Below are positions 40,843 through 49,142 of a DNA stretch of 54,917 nt, piece by piece. The DNA is taken from positions 1 through 54,917 of the forward strand of contig VGLJ01000031.1 of the NCBI GenBank assembly GCA_016866775.1, written 5' to 3'. Numbering within the stretch: position 1 is the first letter of the stretch; every line of letters starts with the position of its first letter. A model generated the notes under the pieces. It searched no databases, had not been told where the DNA came from, and was given only the letters and a program-made list of their open reading frames with translations. Source of the DNA: Candidatus Rokuibacteriota bacterium (lineage in GTDB: Bacteria > Methylomirabilota > Methylomirabilia > Rokubacteriales > CSP1-6). Both the position numbers and the translations under genes were made by a program.

Positions 40843-41172
40843 ATGGCGCTGACACTCTCTGAAGAGGCGGTCAAGCAGGTCAAGAAGCTCAAGGAGGAGC
40901 AGCAGCTCGGCGACGAGGTCTTCCTCCGCATGGGCGTGAAGGGCGGAGGCTGCTCCGGCATGTCGTACGCCCTCGAGTTCGACTCCGAGAAGGGCCCGCA
41001 CGACAAGGAGTTCGACATCGACGGCGTGAAGGTCGTCTGCGACAAGAAGAGCTATCTCTACCTGACCGGGACGACCCTCGACTACGTGAAACAGGGACTG
41101 ACGGGCGGCTTCACCTTCGTGAACCCGCAGGCGAAGTCGGCGTGCGGGTGTGGTGAATCCTTCAGCGTGTAA
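40843..41172 (+). CDS. iscA: A-type Fe-S carrier IscA
   Basis: 109 aa from ATG 40843 with a GGAGG/GAAGGG region upstream. A-type carrier cysteines C37 (GGGCSGMSY) and C101/C103 (ACGCGESF) are all present. Carries iron or Fe-S clusters from scaffold to apoproteins. A hairpin-plus-T-run follows before hscB. Confidence 0.93.
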   Translation: MALTLSEEAVKQVKKLKEEQQLGDEVFLRMGVKGGGCSGMSYALEFDSEKGPHDKEFDIDGVKVVCDKKSYLYLTGTTLDYVKQGLTGGFTFVNPQAKSACGCGESFSV

Positions 41173-41196
41173 GCGGGCTCGTCCGCTGCGACGCGA

Positions 41197-41220
41197 CGGG
41201 CCCGCCGCAGGGCCCGTTTT
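41197..41220 (+). terminator. intrinsic terminator / attenuator between iscA and hscB
   Basis: CGGGCCC (41197-41203), loop GCCGCA, GGGCCCG (41210-41216), then TTTT. It lies 25 bp after the iscA stop and directly before the hscB Shine-Dalgarno. Because hscB, hscA, fdx and iscX continue on the same strand, it probably lets only part of the transcripts through. Confidence 0.65.
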
Positions 41221-41235
41221 CATTTGAGGAGGCAC

Positions 41236-41811
41236 GTGAACTACTTCGAGGTCTTCGGTCTGGAGCGGAAGCTCGGCATCGACGCCGCCGCGCTGCAGCG
41301 GCGGTTCTACGAGCTCTCGCGCCAGTCCCATCCCGACTTCCACCAGGCGGCGCCGGCGGAGGAGCAGGCGCGCATCCTCGATGCCTCAGCGCGTCTGAAC
41401 GCCGCCTACCGCGCGCTGCGCGATCCCATCGCGCGCGTCGAGTACCTGGTGCGCCTCGAAGAAGGACGCGAGACGAAAGAAGGAGATACGGTCAAGCCGA
41501 AGGCGCCGCCGGAGCTCCTCGCGGAGATGTTCGAGATCCAGGAGGCGCTCCAGGAGGCGCGCGCCGGCGGCCTCGACGAGGCGGCCCGGGAGACGCTCTC
41601 CGCGCAGCGCGAGCGGCTCGTCGCGCGGCGCGAGGCGGAAGAAGCGCGCATCACCGGTGAGCTCAGCGCCGCGTGGGACGCGGCGGCCGAACGGGCGAAG
41701 GCGCTCGCGTCCTTCAAGGCCGCGCTCGCCACGCGCGCGTACCTGCGCACGGTGATCGACGATCTGACGGAGGTCCTGGAGGCGACGGATGTCGCGCATC
41801 ATCGGCATTGA
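41236..41811 (+). CDS. hscB: Fe-S co-chaperone HscB
   Basis: 191 aa, GTG at 41236 after GAGGAGG. J-domain with HPD (RQSHPDFHQAAP, about residues 33-35) followed by the C-terminal HscB helical domain that binds IscU. N-terminal FEVFGLERKL is typical. No tetracysteine zinc-finger extension as in human HSC20. Its 3' end overlaps the hscA start by 23 bp. Confidence 0.9.
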   Translation: MNYFEVFGLERKLGIDAAALQRRFYELSRQSHPDFHQAAPAEEQARILDASARLNAAYRALRDPIARVEYLVRLEEGRETKEGDTVKPKAPPELLAEMFEIQEALQEARAGGLDEAARETLSAQRERLVARREAEEARITGELSAAWDAAAERAKALASFKAALATRAYLRTVIDDLTEVLEATDVAHHRH

Positions 41812-43645
41812 CCTCGGGACGACGAACAGCCTCGTCGCGTACGTCGACGAGAAGACGGGGCTGCCCCGTGTGATCTCCGACGAGGACGGCCGCGTCCTCC
41901 TGCCGTCGATCGTCTCCTTCACGCCCGACGGCGTGCTCGTGGGCGAGGCGGCGCGCCGCCAGCTCGTGCGACGTCCGACGAGCACCGTGTATTCGGTGAA
42001 GCGGTTCATGGGCCAGGGATATGGCGACGTCAAGGACGAGCTGAAGTTCTTTCCGTTCACCATCGTTCCGGTCGACAACGTCGTCAGTATCCGTCTCGAC
42101 GATCGGACCGTCACTCCTCCTGAAGTGTCGGCCGTCATTCTCAGGACCCTCAAGGAGCGCGCCGAGCGGCACTTCGGCGAGACGATCGAGAAGGCGGTCG
42201 TGACCGTCCCGGCCTACTTCAACGACAGCCAGCGTCAGGCCACGCGCGACGCCGGACGGATCGCGGGCCTCGACGTCGTGCGCATCGTGAACGAGCCGAC
42301 GGCGGCGTCGCTCGCCTACGGGCTCGATCGCCTGAAAGAAGGCGTCGTCGCCGTCTACGACCTGGGCGGGGGCACGTTCGACATCTCGATCCTGCGCGTG
42401 CAGGACGGCATCTTCGAGGTGCTCGCCACGAACGGCGACACGCACCTCGGCGGCGACGACTTCGACCGCGTGATCACGCTGTGGCTGCTCGAGGACATCC
42501 AGTCTCGGCACTGCGCCGATCTCGAGCGCGACGGGATCGACCTCGCGCGCGATCACGAGGTGATGCAGGAGCTGCGCCTCGCGGCGGAGGCGGCGAAGAT
42601 CCGGCTGTCGAGCGCGGAGCGAACGACCCTCACGCTGCCGCTCGGCAGCTTCACGTACCACCGCGACATCGCGCGCGCCGAGCTCGAGCGCCTCATCGAC
42701 CCGCTCGTGGGCAAGACGCTGGGGCCGGTCCGGATGGCGCTCGCCGACGCGGGGCTGCGCCCGTCGCAGGTGGACGAGGTCGTGATGGTGGGCGGCTCGA
42801 CGCGCGTGCCGCTCGTGCGCCGCCGCGTCCAGGAGCTCTTCGGCAAGACGCCGCACAGCCAGCTCAACCCCGACGAGGTCGTGGCCCTCGGCGCCGCGGT
42901 GCAGGCGCACATCCTCGCGGGCGGCATCACGAGCATGCTGCTCCTCGACGTGACGCCGCTGTCGCTCGGCATCGAGACGTTCGGCGGGATCGTGAGCGTG
43001 CTGATCGCCCGCAACACCACGGTGCCCACGAGCGCGCGCGAGATGTTCACCACGTCGGTCGACGGGCAAACCGTGGTCGACCTGCATGTCCTCCAGGGCG
43101 AGCGTGAGCTCGCGAAGGACTGCCGCTCGCTGGCGCGGTTCGAGCTCCGCGGGGTCGATCCGATGCCCGCGGGGATGCCGAAGATCGAGGTGACATTCCT
43201 CATCGACGCGAACGGCATCCTCCAGGTCCAGGCGAAGGAGCTGCGCACGGGCAAGGCCGCGTCGATCGAGGTGAAGCCGACGTACGGGCTGAGCGAGGCC
43301 GACGTGGAGCGCATGGTCGAGGACTCGTTCACCTACGCGGAGGCGGACGTCGAGACGCGGATGCTCATCGAGACCCGGAACGAGGCCGAGACCGTCATCA
43401 CCCACGTCGAGCGGGCGCTGCGCCAGGGCGCGCAGCTCGTCGAGGCGGACGAGCGGGCGCAGATCGAGGCCGCGCTCGCCACGCTCAAGGCGGTGCGCGA
43501 CGGTCAGGACCGCGACGCGATCCGCGAGGCGACGACGGCGATGAACCGCGTCACCGAGCCGCTCGCGGAGCGGATGATGGACGCCGCCCTCAAGAGCGCG
43601 CTCGGCACGCGACGCGCCGCGGAAATCATAGGGAGTTCGGAGTAG
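41789..43645 (+). CDS. hscA: Hsp70-type Fe-S chaperone HscA
   Basis: 618 aa, the usual length. Nucleotide-binding domain motifs: IIGIDLGTTNSLVAYV, VVTVPAYFNDSQRQATRDAG, NEPTAASLAYGLD, AVYDLGGGTFDISIL, VMVGGSTRVP; substrate domain begins near 380 (LLLDVTPLSLGIETFGG). Short C-terminal tail as in HscA rather than DnaK. Acts with HscB on IscU's LPPVK motif to release clusters. Confidence 0.93.
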   Translation: MSRIIGIDLGTTNSLVAYVDEKTGLPRVISDEDGRVLLPSIVSFTPDGVLVGEAARRQLVRRPTSTVYSVKRFMGQGYGDVKDELKFFPFTIVPVDNVVSIRLDDRTVTPPEVSAVILRTLKERAERHFGETIEKAVVTVPAYFNDSQRQATRDAGRIAGLDVVRIVNEPTAASLAYGLDRLKEGVVAVYDLGGGTFDISILRVQDGIFEVLATNGDTHLGGDDFDRVITLWLLEDIQSRHCADLERDGIDLARDHEVMQELRLAAEAAKIRLSSAERTTLTLPLGSFTYHRDIARAELERLIDPLVGKTLGPVRMALADAGLRPSQVDEVVMVGGSTRVPLVRRRVQELFGKTPHSQLNPDEVVALGAAVQAHILAGGITSMLLLDVTPLSLGIETFGGIVSVLIARNTTVPTSAREMFTTSVDGQTVVDLHVLQGERELAKDCRSLARFELRGVDPMPAGMPKIEVTFLIDANGILQVQAKELRTGKAASIEVKPTYGLSEADVERMVEDSFTYAEADVETRMLIETRNEAETVITHVERALRQGAQLVEADERAQIEAALATLKAVRDGQDRDAIREATTAMNRVTEPLAERMMDAALKSALGTRRAAEIIGSSE

Positions 43646-43650
43646 CCGTC

Positions 43651-43974
43651 ATGGCGATCCACCGCGTGACGTTCCTGCCCCTGGGAAAGACCGTGGAAGT
43701 CGACGACGAAAAGTATCCGCTGGCGGATCACGGCAAGCCGGGATCGCTCCTCGACATCGCGCTGGCCAACGACATCCACCTCGAGCACAACTGCGGCGGC
43801 AGCTGCGCGTGCACGACGTGCCACGTGATCGTGAAAGAAGGCGAGGCGAGCCTGTCGGCGATGGAAGGGGACGAGGAAGACCGGCTCGACATGGCCGAAG
43901 GCCTCACCATCCACTCCCGCCTCGGCTGCCAGGCGGTCGTGCGCGGCGACGTGACCGTGGAGATCCCCAAGTGA
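43651..43974 (+). CDS. fdx: ISC-type [2Fe-2S] ferredoxin
   Basis: 107 aa. Cluster ligands C48, C54, C57 (NCGGSCACTTC) and C93 (RLGCQAVV) have the adrenodoxin/ISC-ferredoxin spacing; C52 is an additional cysteine inside the loop. Donates electrons to sulfur reduction on IscU. Its stop overlaps the iscX GTG start (GTGA). Confidence 0.93.
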   Translation: MAIHRVTFLPLGKTVEVDDEKYPLADHGKPGSLLDIALANDIHLEHNCGGSCACTTCHVIVKEGEASLSAMEGDEEDRLDMAEGLTIHSRLGCQAVVRGDVTVEIPK

Positions 43975-44177
43975 CGATCGGATGGCGGGACGCGGAAGAC
44001 ATCGGGATCGGGCTCAGCGAGAAGTACCCGGACATCGACCCGCTGACGGTCCGGTTCACGGACCTCCACCGCTACGTCACGGAGCTCCCGGACTTCAAGG
44101 ACGACCCGAAGGCGTCAAGCGAGAAGATCCTCGAGGCCATCCAGATGGCGTGGCTCGACGAGTTCCGGAACAAGTGA
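43971..44177 (+). CDS. iscX: IscX-like Fe-S assembly protein
   Basis: 68 aa, GTG start in the fdx stop. Begins TIGWRDAEDIGIGLSEKYPD and has the conserved DPLTVRFTDLH and DFKDDPKASSEKILEAIQMAW. IscX binds IscS and iron and modulates desulfurase activity; keeping it beside an IscS with no catalytic lysine is notable. Ends 4 bp from the convergent DsrH-like gene. Confidence 0.9.
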   Translation: MTIGWRDAEDIGIGLSEKYPDIDPLTVRFTDLHRYVTELPDFKDDPKASSEKILEAIQMAWLDEFRNK

Positions 44178-44181
44178 CGTG

Positions 44182-44427
44182 TTACCAGGTCACCACGTGA
44201 TCGGCCGAGAAGATCAGCTCGGCGAGGCGCTCGTAGGACAGCTCGTCGGGCACGCGGCGCGTCTCCGCGCCGGCGGGCAGCGCGGGCGCGGTCGTGGCGT
44301 CGAGGAGCGCGATCGTCACGTGGTCGCCGGCGCCGAGCTGCGCGGCGATGACCGCGGCCGCCTCCGCGGCATGGTCGCCCTTGAAGAGGTGGAGCACCCG
44401 TGGCACGGGAGCGTCCGCGCTCCCCAT
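44182..44427 (-). CDS. DsrH/TusB-like small protein without cysteine
   Basis: 81 aa. DsrH/TusB-like outline: VLHLFKGDHAAEAAAVI at the N-terminus and a final ELIFSADHVVTW. It has no cysteine at all, so it cannot carry persulfide itself. ATG overlaps the stop of the upstream DsrE-type gene (both at 44427). The weakest member of the trio in terms of family recognition; assigned largely from its ending and its neighbours. Confidence 0.55.
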   Translation of the reverse strand: MGSADAPVPRVLHLFKGDHAAEAAAVIAAQLGAGDHVTIALLDATTAPALPAGAETRRVPDELSYERLAELIFSADHVVTW

Positions 44428-44783
44428 CAGAAGACGAGCACGCGGCGGCTGGCGCGGACGAGCGCGGCGATGTCGCTCGCGCTGACCGGAATCACTCGGT
44501 GGCCCTCGGTGTTCCAGTCCGCCGCGGTCGGCACCGCGTCGGCGGCCACGTGGAACGGCACGCCGACCGCCTTGAGGTTCGCGCGGAACTTCGCGACGTC
44601 ATCGCCGTCGACGAGATCGTCGGTATCCTCGTCGAGCAGGTGGACGGCGGGGCCCGTGAGCACGAGCGTGACGTCATGTTCTCCGGAGACGATGCCGAGC
44701 CCGATGCGCATCGCCTCGTTCGCACGGTGGGACTCGCGCGGATCGACGGAGATGAGGACGAGGATGGGCTGGTCGTCGGCCAC
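44427..44783 (-). CDS. DsrE/DsrF-like protein
   Basis: 118 aa. DsrE-fold signs: ILVLISVDPRESHRANEAMR, HDVTLVLTGPAVHLLDE, LKAVGVPFHVAADAV and a terminal RRVLVF. It contains no cysteine, unlike sulfur-transferring DsrE/TusD. Second of a three-gene leftward set (DsrE-like with cysteines, this, DsrH-like) resembling the TusBCD/DsrEFH layout. Probably structural in a heteromeric complex. Confidence 0.65.
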   Translation of the reverse strand: MADDQPILVLISVDPRESHRANEAMRIGLGIVSGEHDVTLVLTGPAVHLLDEDTDDLVDGDDVAKFRANLKAVGVPFHVAADAVPTAADWNTEGHRVIPVSASDIAALVRASRRVLVF

Positions 44784-44796
44784 GGCGGGCGCGCGC

Positions 44797-45123
44797 TCAG
44801 TTCAGCGCGACGAAGCGATCGGTGCCGTTGATGATGTCCGTCAGCACGACGAGCCCGCAGTAGGTGATGCGGTCGGCGTCGCGCAGCGGGATGCGACGCT
44901 TCTGGCAGCCGTAGGCGCAGACGAAGAGCTTCATGCCGCGCTCGGCGAGCGCCGGCACGCGCGCGTCGTCGAGCGCGCGCACGCCGTCGTCGATCAGGTA
45001 GAGATACACGTCGCCGCCGCGGGCGAGCGTCGCCTCCGAGAGGCCGACGGCGGTGTCGAGATTGACGGGACGCTCGGGGCCGGTGGAGAGCAGCAGCCCG
45101 AGCTTTTTTCGGGCGAGGTCCAT
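44797..45123 (-). CDS. DsrE-family sulfur-relay-like protein with cysteines
   Basis: 108 aa from ATG 45123. KLGLLLSTGPERPVNLDTAV at the N-terminus, then MKLFVCAYGCQKRRIPLRDA with the cysteine position used for persulfide in DsrE/TusD (C-x3-C here), and ITYCGLVVLTDIINGTD. It is the only one of the three small proteins with cysteines and so the likely sulfur carrier. Divergent from the cysteine desulfurase gene with 38 bp between starts, which supports receiving sulfur from it (inference). Confidence 0.7.
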   Translation of the reverse strand: MDLARKKLGLLLSTGPERPVNLDTAVGLSEATLARGGDVYLYLIDDGVRALDDARVPALAERGMKLFVCAYGCQKRRIPLRDADRITYCGLVVLTDIINGTDRFVALN

Positions 45124-45161
45124 CGGGGCCGAGCCTAGCATCCGAGGAAGGGGAGAGCAAC

Positions 45162-46319
45162 ATGACGCGCCGCGTGTACCTCGATCACAACGCCTCGACC
45201 CCCGTGCATCCGGAGGTCGTGACGGAGATGACGCCCTACTTCGCCGACGTCTACGGCAATCCGTCGAGCGTGCACGGCTTCGGCCGCGACGCGCGCGAAG
45301 GTGTCGACGTCGCGCGCGAGCGGATCGCGACGTTCCTCCGGGTTCCACCGGACCAGATCGTGTTCACCTCGGGCGGCACGGAGTCGGACAACTTCGGCGT
45401 CAAGGGCCTGGCGCTGGCGCGCGGCCGGGGCCACGTCATCACGTCGCGCATCGAGCACCACGCGGTGCTGCGCACCGTGCAGGCGCTGGAGGCGCAGGGC
45501 TTCACCGCGACGTACCTCCCGGTCGACGCGTACGGCGCCGTCGATCCGGACGACGTCCGCAAGGCGATCCGCCCCGACACGGTCGCGATCAGCGTGATGC
45601 ACGCGAACAGCGAGGTCGGCACGCTGCAGCCGATCACCGAGATCGGGCGGATCGCACGCGAGCACGGCGTGCCGGTGCACGTCGACGCGGTGCAGACGTT
45701 CGGCAAGGTTCCGATCGACGTCGATGCCATGGGCATCGACCTCCTGTCGTTCTCCGCGCACAAGATCTACGGGCCGAAGGGCGTCGCCGGCCTCTACATC
45801 CGCAAGGGCACCAAGATGGTCGCGATCCAGCACGGCGGCGAGCACGAGCGGCGCCGCCGCGCGGGGACCGAGAACGTGCCGGGCATCGTCGGCTTCGGCA
45901 AGGCGGTCGAGGTCCGCGGGCGTGAGATGCACGACGAAGCGCGGCGGGTGAGCGCGCTGCGCGACCGTCTCTGGGAGGGGATCGCGGCCCGCGTGCCCGA
46001 CGTCCGCTTGAACGGGCATCCCACGAACCGGCTGCCGGGGACCGCGAGCCTCTGCTATCGCCACGTCGAGTCCGAGTCGATCGTGCTCGGCCTCGACCTC
46101 AAGGGCATTGCCGTGTCCGCGGGCTCCGCGTGCACGTCGGGCAACGTCGAGCCGTCCTACGTGCTGGTCGCGATGGGGCTCCCGCTCGACTGGGCGATGG
46201 GCGCGGTGCGCTCCTCGCTCGGCCGGTCGACGACCGCCGAGGACGTGGACTACGTCGTCGACTCCGTGGCGCCCCTCGTCCAGAAGCTCAGGCAGGCGCT
46301 GCCTGTGGGAGCGGCGTGA
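45162..46319 (+). CDS. cysteine desulfurase, canonical NifS/IscS type
   Basis: 385 aa, ATG after AAGGGGAGAG. All catalytic residues are present: SRIEHHAVLRTV with the active-site His, HVDAVQTFGK, PLP lysine K201 in SFSAHKIYGPKG, and the mobile-loop Cys in SAGSACTSGNVEPS. Removes sulfur from cysteine as persulfide. It is followed by an IscU-like scaffold (overlap GTGA) and CysE, which feeds cysteine synthesis. It is the only desulfurase in the window that looks catalytically competent. Confidence 0.92.
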   Translation: MTRRVYLDHNASTPVHPEVVTEMTPYFADVYGNPSSVHGFGRDAREGVDVARERIATFLRVPPDQIVFTSGGTESDNFGVKGLALARGRGHVITSRIEHHAVLRTVQALEAQGFTATYLPVDAYGAVDPDDVRKAIRPDTVAISVMHANSEVGTLQPITEIGRIAREHGVPVHVDAVQTFGKVPIDVDAMGIDLLSFSAHKIYGPKGVAGLYIRKGTKMVAIQHGGEHERRRRAGTENVPGIVGFGKAVEVRGREMHDEARRVSALRDRLWEGIAARVPDVRLNGHPTNRLPGTASLCYRHVESESIVLGLDLKGIAVSAGSACTSGNVEPSYVLVAMGLPLDWAMGAVRSSLGRSTTAEDVDYVVDSVAPLVQKLRQALPVGAA

Positions 46320-46687
46320 GGTACAGTGAGACGCTGGTCGATCATTTCCTCAACCCGCGCAACGCCGGGTTGATGCGAGAGCCGGACGCGGTCGGCGAGG
46401 GTGAGTACGCCGGCTGCGGCGACCTCGCGCGCGTGTTCCTGCGGGTGCGCGACGGCCGTGTGGCCGAGGCCCGGTTCCAGGCCTACGGCTGCGGGCCCAC
46501 GATCGCCGCCGCCAGCGCGGGCAGCGAGCTCATCGCGCTGCGACCCGTCGAGGACCTCGCGCATCTCAAGCCGGAAGAGGTCGAGCGCGCGCTCGACGGG
46601 CTGCCCGAGGATCGCAAGCACGCGGCCGAGGTCGTGGCCGACGCGGTCCGCGCCGCCGCGGGCCAATGGCTGAGCCAAAGGAGCTGA
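46316..46687 (+). CDS. NifU/IscU-like scaffold lacking the third cysteine
   Basis: 123 aa, GTG in the desulfurase stop. IscU/NifU-N signs: [19 protein letters not shown]34-x-D36 (AGCGDLAR), C59 (AYGCGPTI). At the third ligand position, where IscU has KIHCSVL, this protein reads RKHAAEV, so His102 is kept and Cys is Ala103. The LPPVK chaperone motif is absent. It may bind a cluster with other ligands, act as sulfur acceptor, or be specialised for the adjacent desulfurase. Confidence 0.8.
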   Translation: MRYSETLVDHFLNPRNAGLMREPDAVGEGEYAGCGDLARVFLRVRDGRVAEARFQAYGCGPTIAAASAGSELIALRPVEDLAHLKPEEVERALDGLPEDRKHAAEVVADAVRAAAGQWLSQRS

Positions 46688-46689
46688 GC

Positions 46690-47349
46690 GTGTTCGATGC
46701 GCTTCGACGCGACATGCGCACGGTGTTCGAACGGGACCCCGCCTCACGCTCGCGCCTCGAAGCGCTCTTCTGTTACCCCGGCGTCCACGCGCTCGCGTTC
46801 CACCGCATCGGGCACAGGCTGTGGCGGCGCGGCTGGTTCGGGACGGCGCGCTTCGTCTCCCACGTCTCGCGGTTCCTGACGGGCATCGAGATCCATCCCG
46901 CCGCCCGCCTCGGCCCGGGGCTCTTCATCGACCACGGGATGGGCGTGGTGATCGGCGAGACGGCCGAGGTCGGCAAGAACGTCACGATCTACCAGGGCGT
47001 GAGCCTCGCGGGCACGAGCCTCAAGCGCGAGAAGCGCCACCCGACACTGGGCGACAACGTGGTCGTCGGCGCCGGCGCCAAGGTGATCGGCGCGATCTAC
47101 ATCGGTGACAACAGCCGCATCGGCGCCGGCTCCGTCGTCGTGCGCGACGTCCCGCCGAACTCCGTCGTCGTCGGCGTCCCGGGCCGCGTGACGTACAAGG
47201 ACGGGCAGCGCGTCACCGACGAGGTCGACCTGAACCAGACCGATCTGCCCGACCCGGTGACGCGCGCGCTCGATCAGCTCGTCGAGCGTCTCCGCGGGCT
47301 CGAGGCGGAGGTGGAGACGCTGCGCAAGCGCGCGGACGGCGTCGAGTGA
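46690..47349 (+). CDS. cysE: serine O-acetyltransferase
   Basis: 219 aa from GTG 46690, chosen for AAAGGAG 6 nt upstream and because [20 protein letters not shown] matches the family start; an ATG at 46666 overlaps the previous gene. Left-handed beta-helix repeats with [20 protein letters not shown] (catalytic His/Asp), [20 protein letters not shown] and [13 protein letters not shown]-type turns. Makes O-acetylserine from serine and acetyl-CoA for cysteine synthesis, which supplies the desulfurase encoded two genes upstream. Confidence 0.93.
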   Translation: MFDALRRDMRTVFERDPASRSRLEALFCYPGVHALAFHRIGHRLWRRGWFGTARFVSHVSRFLTGIEIHPAARLGPGLFIDHGMGVVIGETAEVGKNVTIYQGVSLAGTSLKREKRHPTLGDNVVVGAGAKVIGAIYIGDNSRIGAGSVVVRDVPPNSVVVGVPGRVTYKDGQRVTDEVDLNQTDLPDPVTRALDQLVERLRGLEAEVETLRKRADGVE

Positions 47350-47930
47350 GCGACCGTCCGACGCCGGTCGTCGATCGCGCTGCGGCGTGGTCGATCCTGA
47401 CGGAGTTCACCCGGAGCGATAGCCTGCGCAAGCACGCCCGCGCCGTCGAGGCGTCGATGCGCGCGTACGCCGGCACGTTCGGCGCGGATCGGGAGGCGTG
47501 GGGCATCGCCGGGATGCTCCACGACTTCGACTACGAGATGCATCCGCGCGCGCCGCATCATCCGATGAAGGGCGCGGAGATCCTGAAGGCGCGCGGCGTC
47601 GCGCCGGAGATCGTCTACGCCATCCTCGCGCACGCGGACTACTCCGGGATGCCGCGGCGCGCGCTGCTCGACCGCGCGCTCTACGCGTGTGACGAGCTCT
47701 CGGGGTTCGTGCATGCGTGCGCGCTCGTGCGGCCGGGCCGCGTGATCGCGGGGCTCGAGCCCGCGTCGGTGAAGAAGAAGCTCAAGGACAAGGCGTTCGC
47801 GCGCACGGTCAATCGCGACGACGTCTACCGGGGCGCCGAGGAGCTGGGCGTGGAGCTCGACGCGCACATCGCGTTCGTCGTGCGGGCGCTCACCGGCGTC
47901 GCCTCCGAGATCGGGCTGAGCGCCGGGTAA
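47346..47930 (+). CDS. HD-domain phosphohydrolase
   Basis: 194 aa, GTG start overlapping the cysE stop. HD-domain ligands: first His in [14 protein letters not shown] pair in [12 protein letters not shown], later H in AHADYSGMP and D in YACDELSGF. Family members hydrolyse nucleotides or phosphate esters; HDIG-type proteins of this size are common and uncharacterised. Likely co-transcribed with cysE upstream and dinB downstream. Confidence 0.85.
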   Translation: MSDRPTPVVDRAAAWSILTEFTRSDSLRKHARAVEASMRAYAGTFGADREAWGIAGMLHDFDYEMHPRAPHHPMKGAEILKARGVAPEIVYAILAHADYSGMPRRALLDRALYACDELSGFVHACALVRPGRVIAGLEPASVKKKLKDKAFARTVNRDDVYRGAEELGVELDAHIAFVVRALTGVASEIGLSAG

Positions 47931-47933
47931 TCC

Positions 47934-49103
47934 ATGGCCCCGCGCGCCATCACGCACGTCGATATGGACGCGTTCTATGCGGCGGTGGAGCAGCGTGATC
48001 GGCCGGAGCTGCGCGGCCAGCCCGTCATCGTCGGAGGGGAGCCCGGCGGGCGCGGCGTCGTCTCCGCGGCGTCCTACGAGGCGCGCGTGTACGGCGTGCG
48101 CTCGGCGATGCCGATCAGCCAGGCCTCCCGCCTCTGCCCGCATGGACACTTCCTCCGCGTCGACATGGCGAAGTACCAGCGCGTGTCGGCGGAGATCATG
48201 ACGATCCTCGACGCGTTCAGTCCGCTCGTGGAGCCGATCTCCGTCGATGAGGCGTTCGTCGATCTCACCGGCACGGAGTCGCTCTTCGGTCCGCCGGTCG
48301 AGGCCGTCCGGAAGATCAAGGCACGGATCCGCGAAGCGACCCAGTTGACCGCGTCCGCGGGCCTCGCGCCGAACAAGTTCCTCGCGAAGATCGCGTCGGA
48401 CCTGAAGAAGCCGGACGGTCTCGTCGTCGTTCCGGCGGGCGGCGAAGCGGCGTTCCTCGCGCCGCTGCCGATCGGCCGGCTGTGGGGCGTCGGCAAGGTC
48501 ATGGCCGAGGCGCTGTCAGGCCTCGGGATCACCACGATCGGCCAGCTCCAGCGGATGCCGCGTGCGGTGCTCGTGCGGCGTTTCGGCGACCACGGCGCCG
48601 ACCTCCACGACCTCGCGTTCGGACGCGACGAGCGTCCCGTCGAGCCCGACACCGCCGCGAAGTCGATGGGCGCGGAGGAGACGTTCGAGAGCGATTGCCG
48701 CGATCCCGCGCGGCTCGCCACGGTGCTGCGCGAGCAGGCGGAGCGGGTCGCGCGCGAGCTGCGCGAGTCCAGCGTGGCCGCCGCGCGCATCACGCTCAAG
48801 CTGAGGTTCAGCGACTTCCACACGATCACGCGCGCCGTGACCGGCGATCCCACGCAGGACGGCCTCGAGCTCTACCGCCGCGCGCGCAGTCTCCTCGACC
48901 GCGAGCACCTCGACCAGCCGGTGCGGCTGATCGGCATCTCCGCGTCGACGCTCGGCCCCGCGGCCTCGGGGCAATTGCCTCTCCTCGATCCGGCGATGAT
49001 CCGCCGCGAGCGTCTCGCGAAGGTCGTCGACGGCCTCGCGGAGCGTTTCGGCGACGACGTCGTGCGTCCCGCGTCGCTACTTCGTCCTCCCGACGCGTGC
49101 TAA
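47934..49103 (+). CDS. dinB: DNA polymerase IV (Y-family)
   Basis: 389 aa. Catalytic motifs HVDMDAFYAAVEQRDRPELR (Asp, steric-gate aromatic) and PISVDEAFVDLTGT (Asp-Glu), YEARVYGVRSAMP in the fingers, the thumb HhH region LPIGRLWGVGKVMAEAL, and a little-finger domain to the end. No clear beta-clamp motif is seen at the C-terminus. Error-prone translesion polymerase. Sits 3 bp after the HD gene; no LexA box was seen. Confidence 0.93.
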   Translation: MAPRAITHVDMDAFYAAVEQRDRPELRGQPVIVGGEPGGRGVVSAASYEARVYGVRSAMPISQASRLCPHGHFLRVDMAKYQRVSAEIMTILDAFSPLVEPISVDEAFVDLTGTESLFGPPVEAVRKIKARIREATQLTASAGLAPNKFLAKIASDLKKPDGLVVVPAGGEAAFLAPLPIGRLWGVGKVMAEALSGLGITTIGQLQRMPRAVLVRRFGDHGADLHDLAFGRDERPVEPDTAAKSMGAEETFESDCRDPARLATVLREQAERVARELRESSVAAARITLKLRFSDFHTITRAVTGDPTQDGLELYRRARSLLDREHLDQPVRLIGISASTLGPAASGQLPLLDPAMIRRERLAKVVDGLAERFGDDVVRPASLLRPPDAC

Positions 49104-49142
49104 ACTACTGAACAGCCGTTCACTTCCGTCTCAGGAGCACGG

